A stretch of DNA of 64,000 nt from the NCBI RefSeq assembly GCF_964656455.1, contig NC_135722.1:110676234-110740233 (forward strand), given 5' to 3'. The DNA is from Halichoerus grypus (Eukaryota; Chordata; Mammalia; Carnivora; Phocidae). The notes below the pieces were generated by a model. That model did no database searches. It was not told where the DNA came from and worked only from the letters and a program-made list of their open reading frames with translations. Position numbers and translations under genes: made by a program. The first letter of the stretch is position 1. Each line of letters starts with the position of its first letter. This document shows, in pieces, positions 1 to 18,589 of the stretch.

Positions 1-3000
1 AGAATAAAAGGAATTACTAGGAAAAGGAAATGACAAAGACTTTAAGAGGGCCCAACTGTTACATTCCGTGGTTCTCTAGACCCAAGTTGCTTGTCTTCCT
101 GCTGAAGTGTGGACTCGTTCTCATTTCCTGGGCTGCTTCGCGATAGGACAGGGACCGACCGGCACGTGGGCCAGCAGGAGCGACGCCTGGGACAGCATGA
201 CCTGCGGTGTACGAGTGGAGACAGGCGGGGGGCGGGGGGGCCTCAGGGAAGCCTCCAGCCGGAGCACTTTCTGGGGGGAGCCGGCACGCAGACTCTTGAA
301 AGCCAGGTCTGGAAATGACCCGTGCACCTGACTCGGTGGTCACTGTGGAGCTTCCACACCCCGAACCATTAGCCCCAAGCGACTATTCTGACAGAGACAG
401 CGGGCTCCTGGCAATGGGGACCAGGGGGCGGGGGGGGCTGGAAGAACCGATGGAGAAACTCAGTTTCCCTTTCTGCCGCTTCTTCAAAGAACTTGCTTAT
501 CGGGTGTGGTGCGAATCTCTACGGACTGACAATTAGCCCTCTTCTAGTTCAGTTTGATGGATAGGATTAAAAACATAAGCAGAAGCTCCAACACACCCCA
601 GAGGCTCTCCCCACACCTCTCCCCCTGGCTCTCCATCGGCCTCCTCGCACTTCAGGTCTCCGCTCGGAGCTGCGTCTCCCAGATGCCTTGCACCTCATGC
701 CCCAGGGCTCCCGAAACACTTCTCACACTCCGCTGTGACTCCTGCCTCCCATTTATCCCGTACCAGGCTGCAGCCTTCTTCAGCTGTTTACCACTCTGTC
801 CTCCTCAGGGGCGCAATGATGGGCATGAAGCGGGTGGTCAGTAGGTGATTGCTGAGTGAAGCAGAAATGGGTCGGTAATCCTGGGGAGGAAAGGACGTGG
901 GACCTTGGAGCGGAGAGTGGGAATTACCGGCCATAGGTCAGGAGCGGGAGGGTGTCCTGGGGGCAGGGGATGGTGTGAGCAATAGCACAGAGCTGTTAGA
1001 GGGATGCCATGCTTGGGGACTCCGAAGATGCCTGGTTAGACTCAAGAAAAGAATAGGCCCCTTTGATGTACATTTTGGAGATAACCTTTTGAAGCATTCC
1101 ACTTGTCGACTTATAATGAAGAGCATGAAATTTTGTTCAGTATATGAAACAATTGAGTTAAAAGTCTCCACAAAGTTCATGTCACACATGACTTTATGTT
1201 TTTCATGATTCATTTGCCACATTCATTCATTTGTTCATTCAATAATCATTCAATCACAGCATCAAATGCATTTTTTTGAGCCAGCAAAATGTAAATTGGA
1301 AGAGAAGGTCCTCAGCTAGGAAGCACACTGGAGTCCCCTCTACTATTACATGTCTTCAGTAACCTGGGAGGCACACGTTATGTTAGCCCGTGTGCAGGGG
1401 AAGGAATGACCGGGCCTCTGAAAGATGTAATCAAGGGAGATTTTCCATTATTTATTCCTATATAACAAAAAAACACTCTAAAACCTAAGGGCTTAAAAGG
1501 ACAATCCCTCATGGTTCTGTGGGTTGACTGCTTCCAGCTCCCCCATTCTTGCTCAGGCTCTGATTGTCCTCAGATGATGACTGGGGCTGGGGACATAGAC
1601 CTGATCTCTCCAAGGCTGGGGGGGTGGCGCGGAGAGGGGCAGGAATGCATTTGCTTATCTGCCACATTGATACTTGGATTCGTACCAACTTGGTCCCTGC
1701 AAAGTCAGCAGGAAACACAGCTGTTTGGGGGAGAGTCCTTGGACTTGATAAGTGATAGATCACTTATATCTGAAGCTGATTTGTATATGTACCGGTAAGC
1801 TTTTCTAACAAGATTAAAGGGGTGGTATTGCACTGTCATTAGTAAAACCACAAGTTTGATTATGCAAGATACATGACTTGGGGCACAGTTTATCTCTCTT
1901 AGAATCTCGCTGGTGTAGCAATTATTCTTAGACTTGTATTCGGCTCACGGTGGTGATGATCACAAGCAAGAAACACCTGACCACATGGCTCTTTCTTGCA
2001 CAAGGCTCCCAAATTTAGGGAAGACATGATTCAGAGTGCAGTTTGTAATGTGGATTCGGCTAAAAATATTTTTTGTTTTGTCTCACGGCAGAAACAATTT
2101 AAGAGTCACATTTCCTTTAAGAAGTTGAAACCTGCTTTGAATGATCTCACCTGCCCCTCAGTCACTTCCAGGCTGTTTTCTTTCAAGAAAACAACTTAGC
2201 ATTTCTGGATCTGTTTCCCTTCTGTCATGTGAGAACGTTTCATTAAGTTACTTTCTAGCAGAGGTCTTTCAATTCTAGGAAGAATCAGCTCTCACTGAGC
2301 AATGTATTTCAATGTGACAAGCATTGATAAATACACATGATTGCACTTAATTCTCCCAAGAGAACATTTCTGGGAGATATTATTCTTATTATCCCTGTTC
2401 TCCAGCAAAGGATCCAATCTCCAGCCAAGTCCTCCTAGTGGGTCTGTAAGCTGATAAAACCATATTTAATAATGATCTATCGTCTATCTCTCCATCCATC
2501 TATCTTTCCTCCACAACTCACTCAGAAGCCAAGATGTCTGCATTGTTCCCTGATTCATACTTAGAGCTTGGTTGCCTGTTTTGGGGCCCAGAGACCTGAG
2601 TCCCAGACCCTCCCCCACTACGTTCTGTCTGCACACTCAGGCACGCCTCCGAATTCCTGTGAGGAGCTGGTTTCCTCTTCTATCCAACACTCCACAGGAT
2701 TGTTGCAAAGACAAGTTTAAGCTCATTTCGTAAAGGGGGTGAAGCCCTACAGTTGCTAAATATTGTTCTTTTCCTCCAGAAGTTGACTAATTGAAGAAAA
2801 ATCAATCTCTTTTCAATGGGCTTTCTTCTCTTTCTTCCCTGCCTCATTCGTATCCCCTCTAATCGTAACAGAAACTTTCTGGGATCAAACTTGCCCTTCA
2901 CACTGCCACTGCTCTGTCTCTCTTCCCTTCTTCACACCTCTTTCTTTTTTTGGCAAGGAGAGCTTATAGTCACTCCTGCCACGGCCCAGCTGCCGCTTAG

Positions 3001-5077
3001 GACAAGACCCGTAAGAGCGGACCAAATGCAGGAACACACGAAAGGGATGGTTGTTTCAGGTTCAATTTGTAAAAATGCTTGACTGTCTGATTAGATTCTG
3101 TTTATTTTACTTTCTTTGGGGTGAATAATTACTTAAAACATCCTAGAAAGAGCAGGAGTGGGTGTTGAGGGGATGTTTCGAGCGCAACGCCCGTACTTAA
3201 GGACTGGTACCCCCCGCCAAGGTCATTTCCTTTCAGGTTTGACTCCACACTTTGTTTGTTTACATGCCAGGAACGTCTCCTCTCTGGTGTAATTCATGAA
3301 ATAATCGGGAAGATGTCCGCACTGTGGCACGTCAGTCACTGAGAGTGCGGTCCTCATGCGAGCCAAACTTCTCGCAAGGGTGGCTCTTCCCTAAGGAGTC
3401 TGAACCTAAATGCTGAGGTGTAGTTCAGCGGGGAGAGCGAGAACCTGGCTTCCTCGGCCCCCGCCCCCTGCACGGGGTCTGAGATGTGCGAGGGTGCTCA
3501 GGGCAGATCTTCGTCATGCTGCAATCCAGACGATGACTTGCTTGCTTGTGTGTCTCTAAAGTGTGTTTATTTCCTGCCTTTAGTCCTTTTTCTGTGAATC
3601 AGGTTCAGATTATGAAACAGATTATGTTCTGTTTTGCTGAATTTGCCTCTGCTTTGGACAAAGAGGAATTTTCACATGAAGCAAAACCTACGCGATTCTT
3701 AGGCACTGTATTTTTATTTTCCTAGGTTATTCATGCCTCAGTCCTCATTTATTATAAGGCCCACTAGTTTGACCTGTTGCTTTTCTTCAATAAATCAACT
3801 CTTGGTCAGCTCTTTTCTTTAATTCGTCAACCTGTGGAACCGTGGGGCGTGCAAGGGAGCCCACTCTGGGGACCCAGGGGCCACTGTCTGGCACCAGTCC
3901 CTGGTTCAGGAAAACCAGAGCGGGATGGTAGTTCAAGCGGTAAAATCTATTCTGCTAGAGTCATTGCAACAGAGGAAAGAATCTAGCACGAGGCTCACTT
4001 CTGAATATAGTGTGGGAAAGTGGCCGTGTGTAGCTGAAGAGCTGGGTGGGGGTCCGTGGATGGAAAATGCTACAGGAAGCGTCAAGGTTCAGGGGAGATT
4101 CTGGCTAGACCAACTTGGCAGGATTCTTGCTGAGCGCAGACTGGGGTGATGAGACACTGAGAGATGGCAAGGGTTTAGTTAGTTTAGTTAGTTTCCCTCT
4201 AAACTGACTTAGCAAGGTTCCTGGCCGGTGTGGGCCCCCAAATTGATGGGACGCAAGGTAATGTCAGGGTCACTGCTTGGAGAGCAGAGATTTACAAAGC
4301 CCACGGAACACTGTGAAACTGAATTGCCTTGGAAGGAAAGAAGAGAGACACCTGCCAAAGACGAAGGAGCAGAAGAATCCACCATGAATATCCCGTCTAC
4401 TTTGCACGCCAGGTTCATGGTGTCAGGGAAGGCAGTTTGCCTGTGAGAAGGGAGAAGCCATCGGGCTAGAGCACTGGAGGCCCAGAAGATGTGTGTTTGT
4501 AGTACAGAGATACTAACCAGGTTTCCATGGATATCTGTGCTTAGGAGGAGGTTGGGTGTTTAAAGGGATTGCATCATAAAAAGAAGAAAAATAAGATCAA
4601 AGTGGGGTATGAGATCTGGCCAACACCCAGGAGGAGGAATGAAGGTTAAGGAAGGTCAGGAAACACAGGGTGCCTGGGGTCTCCAGGGAGATTAATGTCT
4701 CTGTCTTCTCTGCAACTGGGGCACTTTGTACCAATCTCTTACAGCACAAACACTGACTGACCCATTTCATGCGATATGAAAGAATAAGTAATTGTAGTCC
4801 AGTCCCACGCATTAAATGTGTTCGGTCAGCCAGGAGAAGCCTACGGCTGAGAAATGAACCTCAGCCGCGGGTCTTTCGGGCATGGCCTTACCTGGGACCT
4901 CTGCACAGCTATCCTTCCGGGTCCCAGGAACCAGACAAAGCAGGGTTGAAACTGAGTGATGAATTATAACACCTGCCTGTGGCCCAGGCAGCTCTCTCAT
5001 CAACAATGTCACTTCAAGCTGATTCGTGATTTAGACAGTGCGTGATCGTTATAAAAACAAATTATATCAAGAAGCTT
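1..5077. other. Non-coding DNA upstream of MMP1
   Basis: I see no supportable exon here on either strand. The open frames are short and carry no recognisable domain. The stretch holds scattered decayed repeats: a MIR-like piece near 2285-2415, and a repeat-like block around 1440-1790 beginning with a 'gggcttaaaa...ctcatggttctgtgggttgact' type pattern whose family I cannot name. G-rich runs lie near 228-241 and 419-434. A tRNA-like A-box sits near 3414-3440. In human the next gene on this side is MMP3, which is not reached. Confidence 0.6.
2285..2415 (-). repeat. MIR-like SINE fragment
   Basis: The 'cacttaattctcccaagagaac ... attattcttattatccctgttctcc' pattern matches the reverse complement of the MIR 3' half. 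It is strongly diverged and the boundaries are approximate. Confidence 0.4.
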
Positions 5078-5092
5078 AAAAAAGCAGGAGGA

Positions 5093-5288
5093 GGGGCGCC
5101 TGGGTGGCTCAGTCAGTTAAGCATCCAACTTTTGGTTCCAGCTCAGGTCATGATCTCAGGGTCCTGAGATGAGCCCCACGTTCGACTCTGCGCTCAGGGA
5201 GGAGTCTGCTTGTCCCTCTCCCTCTGCTCCCCCCTCCTTCTCTCTCTCTTTCAAATAAATAAATAAAATCTTAAAAAAAAAAAAAAAA
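5093..5288 (+). repeat. CAN-SINE (tRNA-Lys-derived carnivore SINE)
   Basis: The head GGGGCGCCTGGGTGGCTCAG is followed by the tRNA-related body, a CT-rich segment and an AAATAAATAAAATC poly-A tail. A 15-bp target-site duplication (AAAAAAGCAGGAGGA) flanks it at 5078-5092 and about 5283-5297, so this is a clean retrotransposed copy. It lies about 0.4 kb upstream of the MMP1 promoter. Confidence 0.95.
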
Positions 5289-5696
5289 GCAGGAGGAAAT
5301 CCTTTGCAAATGGAGAAGCCAGTGATCCCTAGAGCCAGTCGTGGGGGGTAGAAGTGAAGGAGCAGAAGACACACTGACAGCCAGTCTTCCCTCACCCAGG
5401 AGCAATGCAGGACCGGCAGAATTAAGCAGCGAAATCCAATCGTTTCAAAGTCCATGGACTGTCCTGTAAGTTGTACATTATAGTGTAGATAGTGAGGCTC
5501 TTAAGATAGCACAAAATTAATATGAGAAAACAACTATGTGGGATGAGGCGTGTCTCTTTGTGGATGTCCTGTTTGATCATAATCATAAGATTGCAAAGAG
5601 AAGAAAAGATTCAAGATTAATCTACTTTATGTCATAATTTTTGAAAGCTGAGACCACACATTGCAAAAAAGGGGGTGTGAATCTTCTTGTCAGAGG

Positions 5697-5748
5697 TGAA
5701 TCAGATAGCCTTTGTTTTTCTGGGGATGCCCCGGGACCGCACATAAAG
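5697..5748 (+). promoter_or_regulatory. MMP1: Probable MMP1 core promoter (degenerate AP-1 site and TATA-like box)
   Basis: A TGAATCA element (5697-5703) lies about 45 bases before a CATAAAG TATA-like box (5742-5748), which would start transcription near 5770. Spacing and surrounding bases resemble the proximal human MMP1 promoter, where the corresponding elements are TGAGTCA (the -70 AP-1 site) and TATATA. Both elements are off-consensus here. The start site is inferred. Confidence 0.55.
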
Positions 5749-5825
5749 CAGGGCTGCACCCGAAACCTGCCCAGGAGGTACGGAGACACTGGACGCCGTG
5801 GGCAGAGAAGGAAAGCGAAGACAGC

Positions 5826-11655
<5,830 letters not shown>

Positions 11656-12164
11656 TGATTGACTATCACAAAGGAGAAAAGAAAAGAAATATACTTCTAA
11701 TGAGCTCTGGGGAGGTGTTTTTCTGAGGACCCACCAGATACTTCGGTATTTTATTTTCATCTCTTGGCAATATTGAGACACAGACATATGAGTACCATCT
11801 TGTTTAACCTCAATCTGAAGATAGTCTGTGTTAATGAGACTGTGCTGTTTCACAAACTTTCACAATTTAGCTTCAAGTGAGTGCTGAGGTCATAATTCAT
11901 CCTTAGGCTTAAGTAGGGAAAAGCTTTTTGTCACTATTCTATGCCATTTTAGGTGATTATACTTCTCATAATAACCACATTCTCCAATGTTTTGTCTCTA
12001 GGTCAGGCAAATTCACAATGCAAGTATGTGGGAAGATAGGATGTACAGAATTTCAAGTACTTCCCATGGCATATGCATCACATAAAGGGAAGGGGCTGGT
12101 TATTGGCCTTCCTCTCTTGTTTTGATTTCAAGCTAAGCCTTTCAGTCAAATACGGAAGGGACTG

Positions 12165-12268
12165 GGGCGCCTGGCTGGCTCAGGTGTAGCGCACACGATT
12201 CTGGATCTTAGGGCTGTGAGTTGAAGCCCCACGTTGGGCACAGAGCTTACTTTTAAAAAAATAAAAAT
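12165..12268 (+). repeat. Short tRNA-derived SINE
   Basis: GGGGCGCCTGGCTGGCTCAG head, diverged tRNA-like body and A-rich end (ttttaaaaaaataaaaatga). It sits in or just behind the MMP1 3' untranslated region. Confidence 0.75.
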
Positions 12269-12657
12269 GAGCAGGTTTTAAAAACAATAATGATAAGGGA
12301 AGAGATTTATTGAGCTTTGGCTAGGGCTCCTGGTGGAAGCACTAGGTTAAAACTTCTCAGCTATTCTTCTAGCTAACTTCATAAAGTTAGGAGCTTATCC
12401 CTGATTATTAGCATGATGGGTCTTGTCCCCCACGGAGGTGCCGTACAGAACACCTGGGGTGGGTTTCAGGTTACATTGTGCAGGTGTAAGTTTGCGGAGC
12501 CTAGCTATTGCTGCTGAGAAAGGATCAGTATGATGCAAGTTGCCTTTTTTGTTCAAATTATTTCTCATAGGTTTTCTGGTGGAGCTCTGTGGTTAAGAGT
12601 ACCTTGATTTTATAATGTGTATTGTTGTGTTTTTTTTTTTTTTCTGTTTACCATGAT

Positions 12658-12663
12658 AATAAA
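12658..12663 (+). promoter_or_regulatory. MMP1: Candidate MMP1 polyadenylation signal
   Basis: AATAAA about 1 kb after the MMP1 stop codon, behind a T-rich run. It is the first canonical hexamer outside an obvious SINE tail. Whether MMP1 transcripts end here cannot be decided from sequence. Confidence 0.35.
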
Positions 12664-13189
12664 CGCACACTCAGAAACTCTGGGCAAGATGCCAAGCCAG
12701 CTGTGGGCTCCTTCCTTTCAACGAAAGCTGCAGAAGTAAGGGGAGGTGGGTGCATCCTAGAATCAGACACGAACAGGGAGAACACTTGAGTGGGCAGAAG
12801 GACCCAGCTGGCATGGGGGGAGGCATCCTGTATGGGAGAGGCCCAGCGGCCTCCAAGGGGGCCAGGCTCTGGAAGCACATTCTGCTGGTGTTCCTTCTCT
12901 CCCACACGTTGCGTGGCAGACCTGGCGGCAGCAGGACCGCGAGAGACAAGGGATAAGGTCAGGGCAGTGACCCCCATCTCACACACTGCAAAAGCTCAGG
13001 TCCCTACAAGGTCCCTCAAGCTCTGCCACCTTTGTGCCTCCTTCTCTCGTATTCTCCCCCTTGGTGGCTTCATTCCACGGCGGTGGCTTCTTTGCTGTTT
13101 TCCAGCACGTGAGATATATTCGGACCTCAGCCCTTTTCCCTGAGGTTCCCTCAGATGTTTGCATGGTTCCGTCCTGCACATTTTCTCCG

Positions 13190-13440
13190 GCTTTGCTCAG
13201 ATGTCCTTCTTCGTGAGACCTTCGCTGGCTTTCTCTTTCAGTATTACCACGTCCGCCTCCCCTCCACACAGACATAAACATATTTGCGATTGTCCTACAC
13301 AACTCTGCAGTTATCCCGTAGCCCCTAACACCTTTCTAACATGGTCTATAATCCCTCATCACCTCTGCTGTTCACCGCCTGTCTGCCCTCTTCAGTGGAG
13401 GCTCCCTGAGAACAAGGGGCCATAGTTTGGGTTCGACTTT
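13190..13440 (+). repeat. L2-like LINE fragment
   Basis: Pattern of decayed L2 3' sequence, with 'cctttctaacatggtctataatccctcatc' and 'gtggaggctccctgagaacaaggg' segments. Strongly diverged; boundaries approximate. Confidence 0.4.
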
Positions 13441-13839
13441 ATTGTTGTTTTGTGTTGTTTGTCTGACTTACTGATATAATTCAAGAACCAAGTAAGGGCT
13501 CAAAAAATTAATAAGCTAATACAGAACTGATGCAGGATGCCAGCAAACCTGGGAAGTCAATAACAAGGTGTGTCATCAGCTTGACCAGCAATTGGAGGCC
13601 TCCAGCCTTCCGTCCTCCCCAGCCCGGATCCTGGAGAATCAGACATAATAGCAGCCCCCAGAAATGCTCAGAGCCTGAGACAGAATTTCTGAGTGGTTCC
13701 TGAGGGGGAGGACCCGCTGATGAGGATAAGAAATGAGAGCAGTTTGTGCAGACTTTCTCACCAAACACGCTGCCCCAAGCGGCTTCAATTCTATCTCCGT
13801 CCAGTTCACAGAGAACAAGCCAGGATCTGCAGAGGCTAG

Positions 13840-14655
13840 GGAACCTGCCAGTTTCATGGAAACATTTGTAATACATATATCCGACAAAGGACTTTGACCC
13901 AGTATATATAAAAAGTTCCTGCAAATCAATAATAACATGACAAATAATCCAATTAAAAATGCACAGAAGTCTTAAATCAAACTAGTCATAAAGTTATAAA
14001 TGGCCAATAAACACATAGAAAAGTACTTATCATTAGTTATCAAAAAAATAAAATTCTTATAAGGTATTATTATGAAACCACTAAATGCATTCATATTAAT
14101 GACTGACAACACCAAATGAGGAGCTAGAATATTTGTACCTCTCATATGATATGGAAGTTGCCCACAAAGTTAAATGTTTTACCTACTCTCCTCTGCACAT
14201 TCTCCTGGACTAAATGAAAATACAAACATATAAGAAGCTTGTTTAAGAAGGTTCATGGCTTTATGCATGGTAGCCCAAATCTGGAAATGATACATTCATA
14301 CAATACAATATTATAGAAAAATGAGAGTGAATGATCTACTAGTACACACAACAGCGTAGATTAATCTGAAAACCATTATTCCACACAAAAGGGTACATTC
14401 TCTTGATTCCATTTATATGAACTTCATGATTAGGAAAAGTAATCTACAGGGAAAGAAATCAGAACAGTGGTTGGCTCTGAGGAAGCAATAGGGTTGGGTG
14501 AAAAAGAGCACAGAGAACTTTCTAGGGTGATGGAAATGTTCTAGTTCTTCATGAGGTGTGGGTTACATGAGCATGTATATCTGTAAAATTCACTGAATTA
14601 TGCATGTAAGGTTTGTACACTTCACTGTATGTAATATCTCAAAAATATATAAATG
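13840..14655 (+). repeat. L1 fragment, ORF2 end and 3' UTR
   Basis: Contains typical end-of-ORF2 L1 wording ('ttgacccagtatatataaaaagttcctgcaaatcaataa', 'caattaaaaatgcacagaagt'), followed by the older-L1 3' region ('gaaatcagaacagtggttggctctgaggaa', 'gatggaaatgttctagttcttcatgagg'). No open frame survives. Confidence 0.75.
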
Positions 14656-15289
14656 AAATAGAAACTAACAGAAAAAGGAAGTTTTATTCATTATATAACT
14701 ACTAAAACAATTAAAAACAGTGGTTTACAAATCTTCCCAGAAACACTGGCCTAGATAGTTTTACTCATTTGTTTTGTCAGAAGTTCCTTTCACGGAATAG
14801 ATCATTCCAATCTTGTGTAAACTCTTCCAGAGAAAACAGTGTATAGTCTACTATGAGCACATATGGGGAAGCTTTAGTGACAGTCCTATTAATACTTCAA
14901 CTAAGAGAAGCCTGCCTACTTCACTGATACTTGGTCCACACAGTCCTGGAATTCTGGCCAAAAAGCAGGACAAGAGAAATAAAGAAAAAGAAGGTAAAAA
15001 TAACATCAGGTGAAAGGGTAAAAAGGGAAGGGTCCAAATTACCATTATTGGTAGACAATTCGGTCACTTACCTAGAAAAGCCCAAAAGAATCAACTCTTC
15101 GGACAGGACAGACATTTCAGTGTTTCCAAATATAACATCAACATACCAAAATCATGTTTTGATTCATATTTTGAAATCATTTATATTCCTCTACACTCAC
15201 AATCTTGCTACAGCAAAATCTATGATCTATGTAGGAAATAATCTAGCGAAAACAGAACAAGACCTCAATAAATAAAGTTTTCAGACCCT

Positions 15290-15720
15290 ATTAAAGATAA
15301 AGGAGAAAAACTGAACACTGTATCCATGTATGGAAAGACCTAATACTCTAAAGATGACAATTTCCCCCAAGTTCATTTATAAATGTAATGAAACTTCAAT
15401 TAAACCCCAATGGGATTATTTAGGGAACTTGAAACGCTGATTTTGAAGTTTTTACGAAGGAACTAATACACACAAGGAGCTAAGAGTTTTGACAAAGAGC
15501 AAGGACAGAGGGGGTCCCAGCAGACATGAAGCCATGTCACCGAGCCATGGTGACACCAGGGCATGGAGCTGATAACGAAGCAGAGACAGACGCTAATGGA
15601 ACCGAGTACGAGTCCAGAAACATGTCCTCGGTAGGACAGAGGTGGAATCACAAATTAGAAGGAAGAACATGGATTATCAAATAATGGCTTCGAGAAAACT
15701 TGCATGCTATGTGGGAAAAT
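15290..15720 (+). repeat. L1 ORF2 fragment
   Basis: 'gaaacttcaattaaaccccaatggg' and the following text resemble an internal L1 ORF2 piece, interrupted by many stops. Confidence 0.55.
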
Positions 15721-18063
15721 AAAGCCGGGTTCTAGCTCTCCATGAGGTGTTTGTGATTTCTACTCTTCACCACGTGTTTCCAGGTCTTCACCTGTGGGAC
15801 ACACAGAAGGATCACACTTTCTAGCCCAGGGCAGTGGTTTGCGGCCAGACCACTAGTTATGGACAGTGAATTGTGAGTGGAGGTAACGTGTGGCTCTTCT
15901 GGGCTAAAACATTCACTTGCTTTAAAAACCCTAAACATTCTAAAAATACAGCAGAAATCCTTTGTAATCTTACCACCTGACAATAAGCACCATTAACACT
16001 TTGGGTCATACACTTCTGATATTTTAATGCTTATGTTTTCCTCTATAAATATGAAAATACACTGTACACAATTTTTATCGCCCAGATTTTCCACATAGCA
16101 AATGTCATGATATTAAGTAGTCTCTCTATTGTATTAAGTGAAAAAGGACGTCTTGGCCACCAAGTATGTGGATGCCCCGTTTTAGGCGTTTTGGATTCAT
16201 TGGCAAAATAGTGTGAGCTGTGTTCATGGGGTTCACATTTCTGCTCAGGGAAGACAGATAAAGAGTAAATACAATTTAGAAGCAAAGTACGTGGGAAGAT
16301 GCCAGTGTTATGGGGGATCGCACAGGCTAAGGGGAATGAAGTGACGGGGAGGGGGCGGGAACCCATCTCTAGCATCAGCAGCAGTCAGGTTAGTGCTCAC
16401 TGACAAGGTGTCCCTCGAGGGGACGCCCGGGGGACGCCCGGGGAGGAGCGGGGCAGGGCACCCGGACGGCTGAGGAAGAGTGCTCCAGCAGAGGTCGTTA
16501 GCCAGGGTGGAGGCCCCAAGATACGGCATGCCCCACGGGGGCAAGGAGAACCCAGGGGGCGGTGCGGCTCCCCCTGCGTGGGTGGCGCCAAGCGCAGGAA
16601 CGGAGGGAAGAGAGGGGCCTGAGCAGGAAGGTCCTCGGAGGCCGTTGTCCGGATATGCCCGGTGCTGTGTCCAACACTGGAGAGAAGCAAGGAGACAGGC
16701 AGGAGGGCCGTTGTCCTGGCCACGGCGGCTGGCGGCTCAGGACCACCTTCCTTCCATTCTCTGCGCAAACACCAGCCTTCTTGCAGGTGCGACGGGGCCC
16801 CCTTCCTGTTGACGGCGGGTAGTCAGCAAGTCTTCAACTGTTCTGTTTTTCCTTCTATTTCCACAGCAAACTGTGACGCGTCTGGACTTTGGGGAGTGTC
16901 CTCCCTGGCAGAGGAGGTCCACCTGCCATCCCTCAGCCCCTGAACTCCTTGAGAAGCTGCCCTGCAGGGAGAAGCCGTGTGCCTGTGCGCGGTCCTGTGG
17001 CCTCCAGACGGGTGTCAGCCGCGGTGGGACACGCCGTGCGTGAAGCCCGTCCAACGACACGGGGCCTGTCCGTGACCTTCTAAAACTGGGACCCGCCTGG
17101 GGACAGTAAGAAGATGCTCTTTGGCGGAAGGAGGACAACCCTGTGGCCGCTCGGGCAAATGTCTCACTCTGTGTCCTCGCCTACAGTAAACTGCACTTCG
17201 GTGAGCTCTGGCCGGGTGCGATGCCCAGCTGTCCCACGAAGCTGCCTTGTTGGATCCCTGGCCCAGCCTCCCTAAACGAGCTGGTGGCCAGGGTGGTTTC
17301 TGCTCAGGCGGCCGGCCAGCCACACAGCTGCCCACGCGGACCCCGGGCGCCCCCTCCTGGCCTCGCCCGGCCCGGCCCAGCAGCAGCTCAGCACCGGCAG
17401 GTCCCAGCCTCCCAGGACGTGGGTCAGGCCTGGATGCCCGCGAGCCCAGCCTCGGGGCGCCTGAGTTGACACTGGGGGACACCAGCCCCGGACACCTCCC
17501 CTGCAACTAGGAACGGGCTTTCATCTGGAAGAACACCTGTACGGAGACATCAAAATGCTGACAGTGGTCACCTCCCCAGGAGGCCGTGGAGGGAGGTGGG
17601 CGTCGGGGGCATCCCATTCACTCGTCGTCCTTCTGAGTGCTTGCAGTTGCTCTCTTTTTCACAGAAAAGGGTGTAGTCCTGTATTACTAGACTCTTAAAT
17701 GATGTTCAGAGTAAGTCTTGGAAGAGCACATCATTTAGGAACTGCCTCTCTAGAGCCCACGGCTGTCCTGCCAGGGAGTCTCACAGCCGTCGGTCAGGCT
17801 GCTGGTCCGCACCGCGTGCGGGCTGTGCGCTGGGCGTCCCTGGGACGTGGGTGACGTTGCTCCCGCCAGGTGACACTTGGGGAAACCGAGGCTTCAGGAT
17901 GTGCAGCGAGTTGTTCAGGGCCTCACAGCGGTAAGTGGTTCCTCGGGGACGTGAACCTGAGGCACAGAGACCAAGGAACTTGTCCAAGGTCAAGAAAAGG
18001 GCACTGAGGGGTGAAAGTTCAAGCCCAGGTCTCCAGACCTCAGCCCCACACGCGAAAGAGAAA

Positions 18064-18095
18064 GTGGCCACCTGTGAGGGCCCACAGGTGGCCAC
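18064..18095. repeat. Perfect 13-bp inverted repeat with E-box cores
   Basis: GTGGCCACCTGTG (18064-18076) and its exact reverse complement (18083-18095) are separated by six bases. Each arm contains a CACCTG/CAGGTG E-box. It can fold as a GC-rich hairpin. No gene is associated. Confidence 0.7.
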
Positions 18096-18254
18096 CTCAG
18101 GCTTCTCCATCCCCGAGCACTAGGCAGTCTCACCCGGGAATCTGGGAGAAGGAAGACTCAGAATATTCCTAGGGTGACCTCAGTGTAACATTTAAACCAG
18201 CAGCTCCTGGGGTGAAAAGTCAACTCCAGTCTATGACTTTGTTGAGCTTTAACG

Positions 18255-18470
18255 GAAATAGCTTCAGAGTTGGAGTTACAAAACCAAACCTGGGTCCCCA
18301 AATCCTCTTACATTACCCACCTGTTAGCTGTGTGACCTTGAATCATTCACTTAACCTCTCTGATCCTGTTTCTGCTTTAGACTTAGGAGATTTACATGAA
18401 AGTGACTTCACAAAGGCACTCAGGACAACACCTGACTTATAACGGGTGTTGAGTGACTATTCAAGCAATA
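18255..18470 (+). repeat. MIR SINE
   Basis: Contains the MIR core 'ctgttagctgtgtgaccttgaatcattcact' followed by 'taacctctctgatcctgtttctgc' and the MIR 3' part. Confidence 0.75.
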
Positions 18471-18589
18471 CATTCTCAGCACTGAAAGTCAGAATGAGGA
18501 CCAGAGTACGTGCAGACCCACAGATCCTCAGGTGCAATCACTCCGCACACTTACGGACCACCCCCTCCCTTCCCATTGAGAATGACTGT

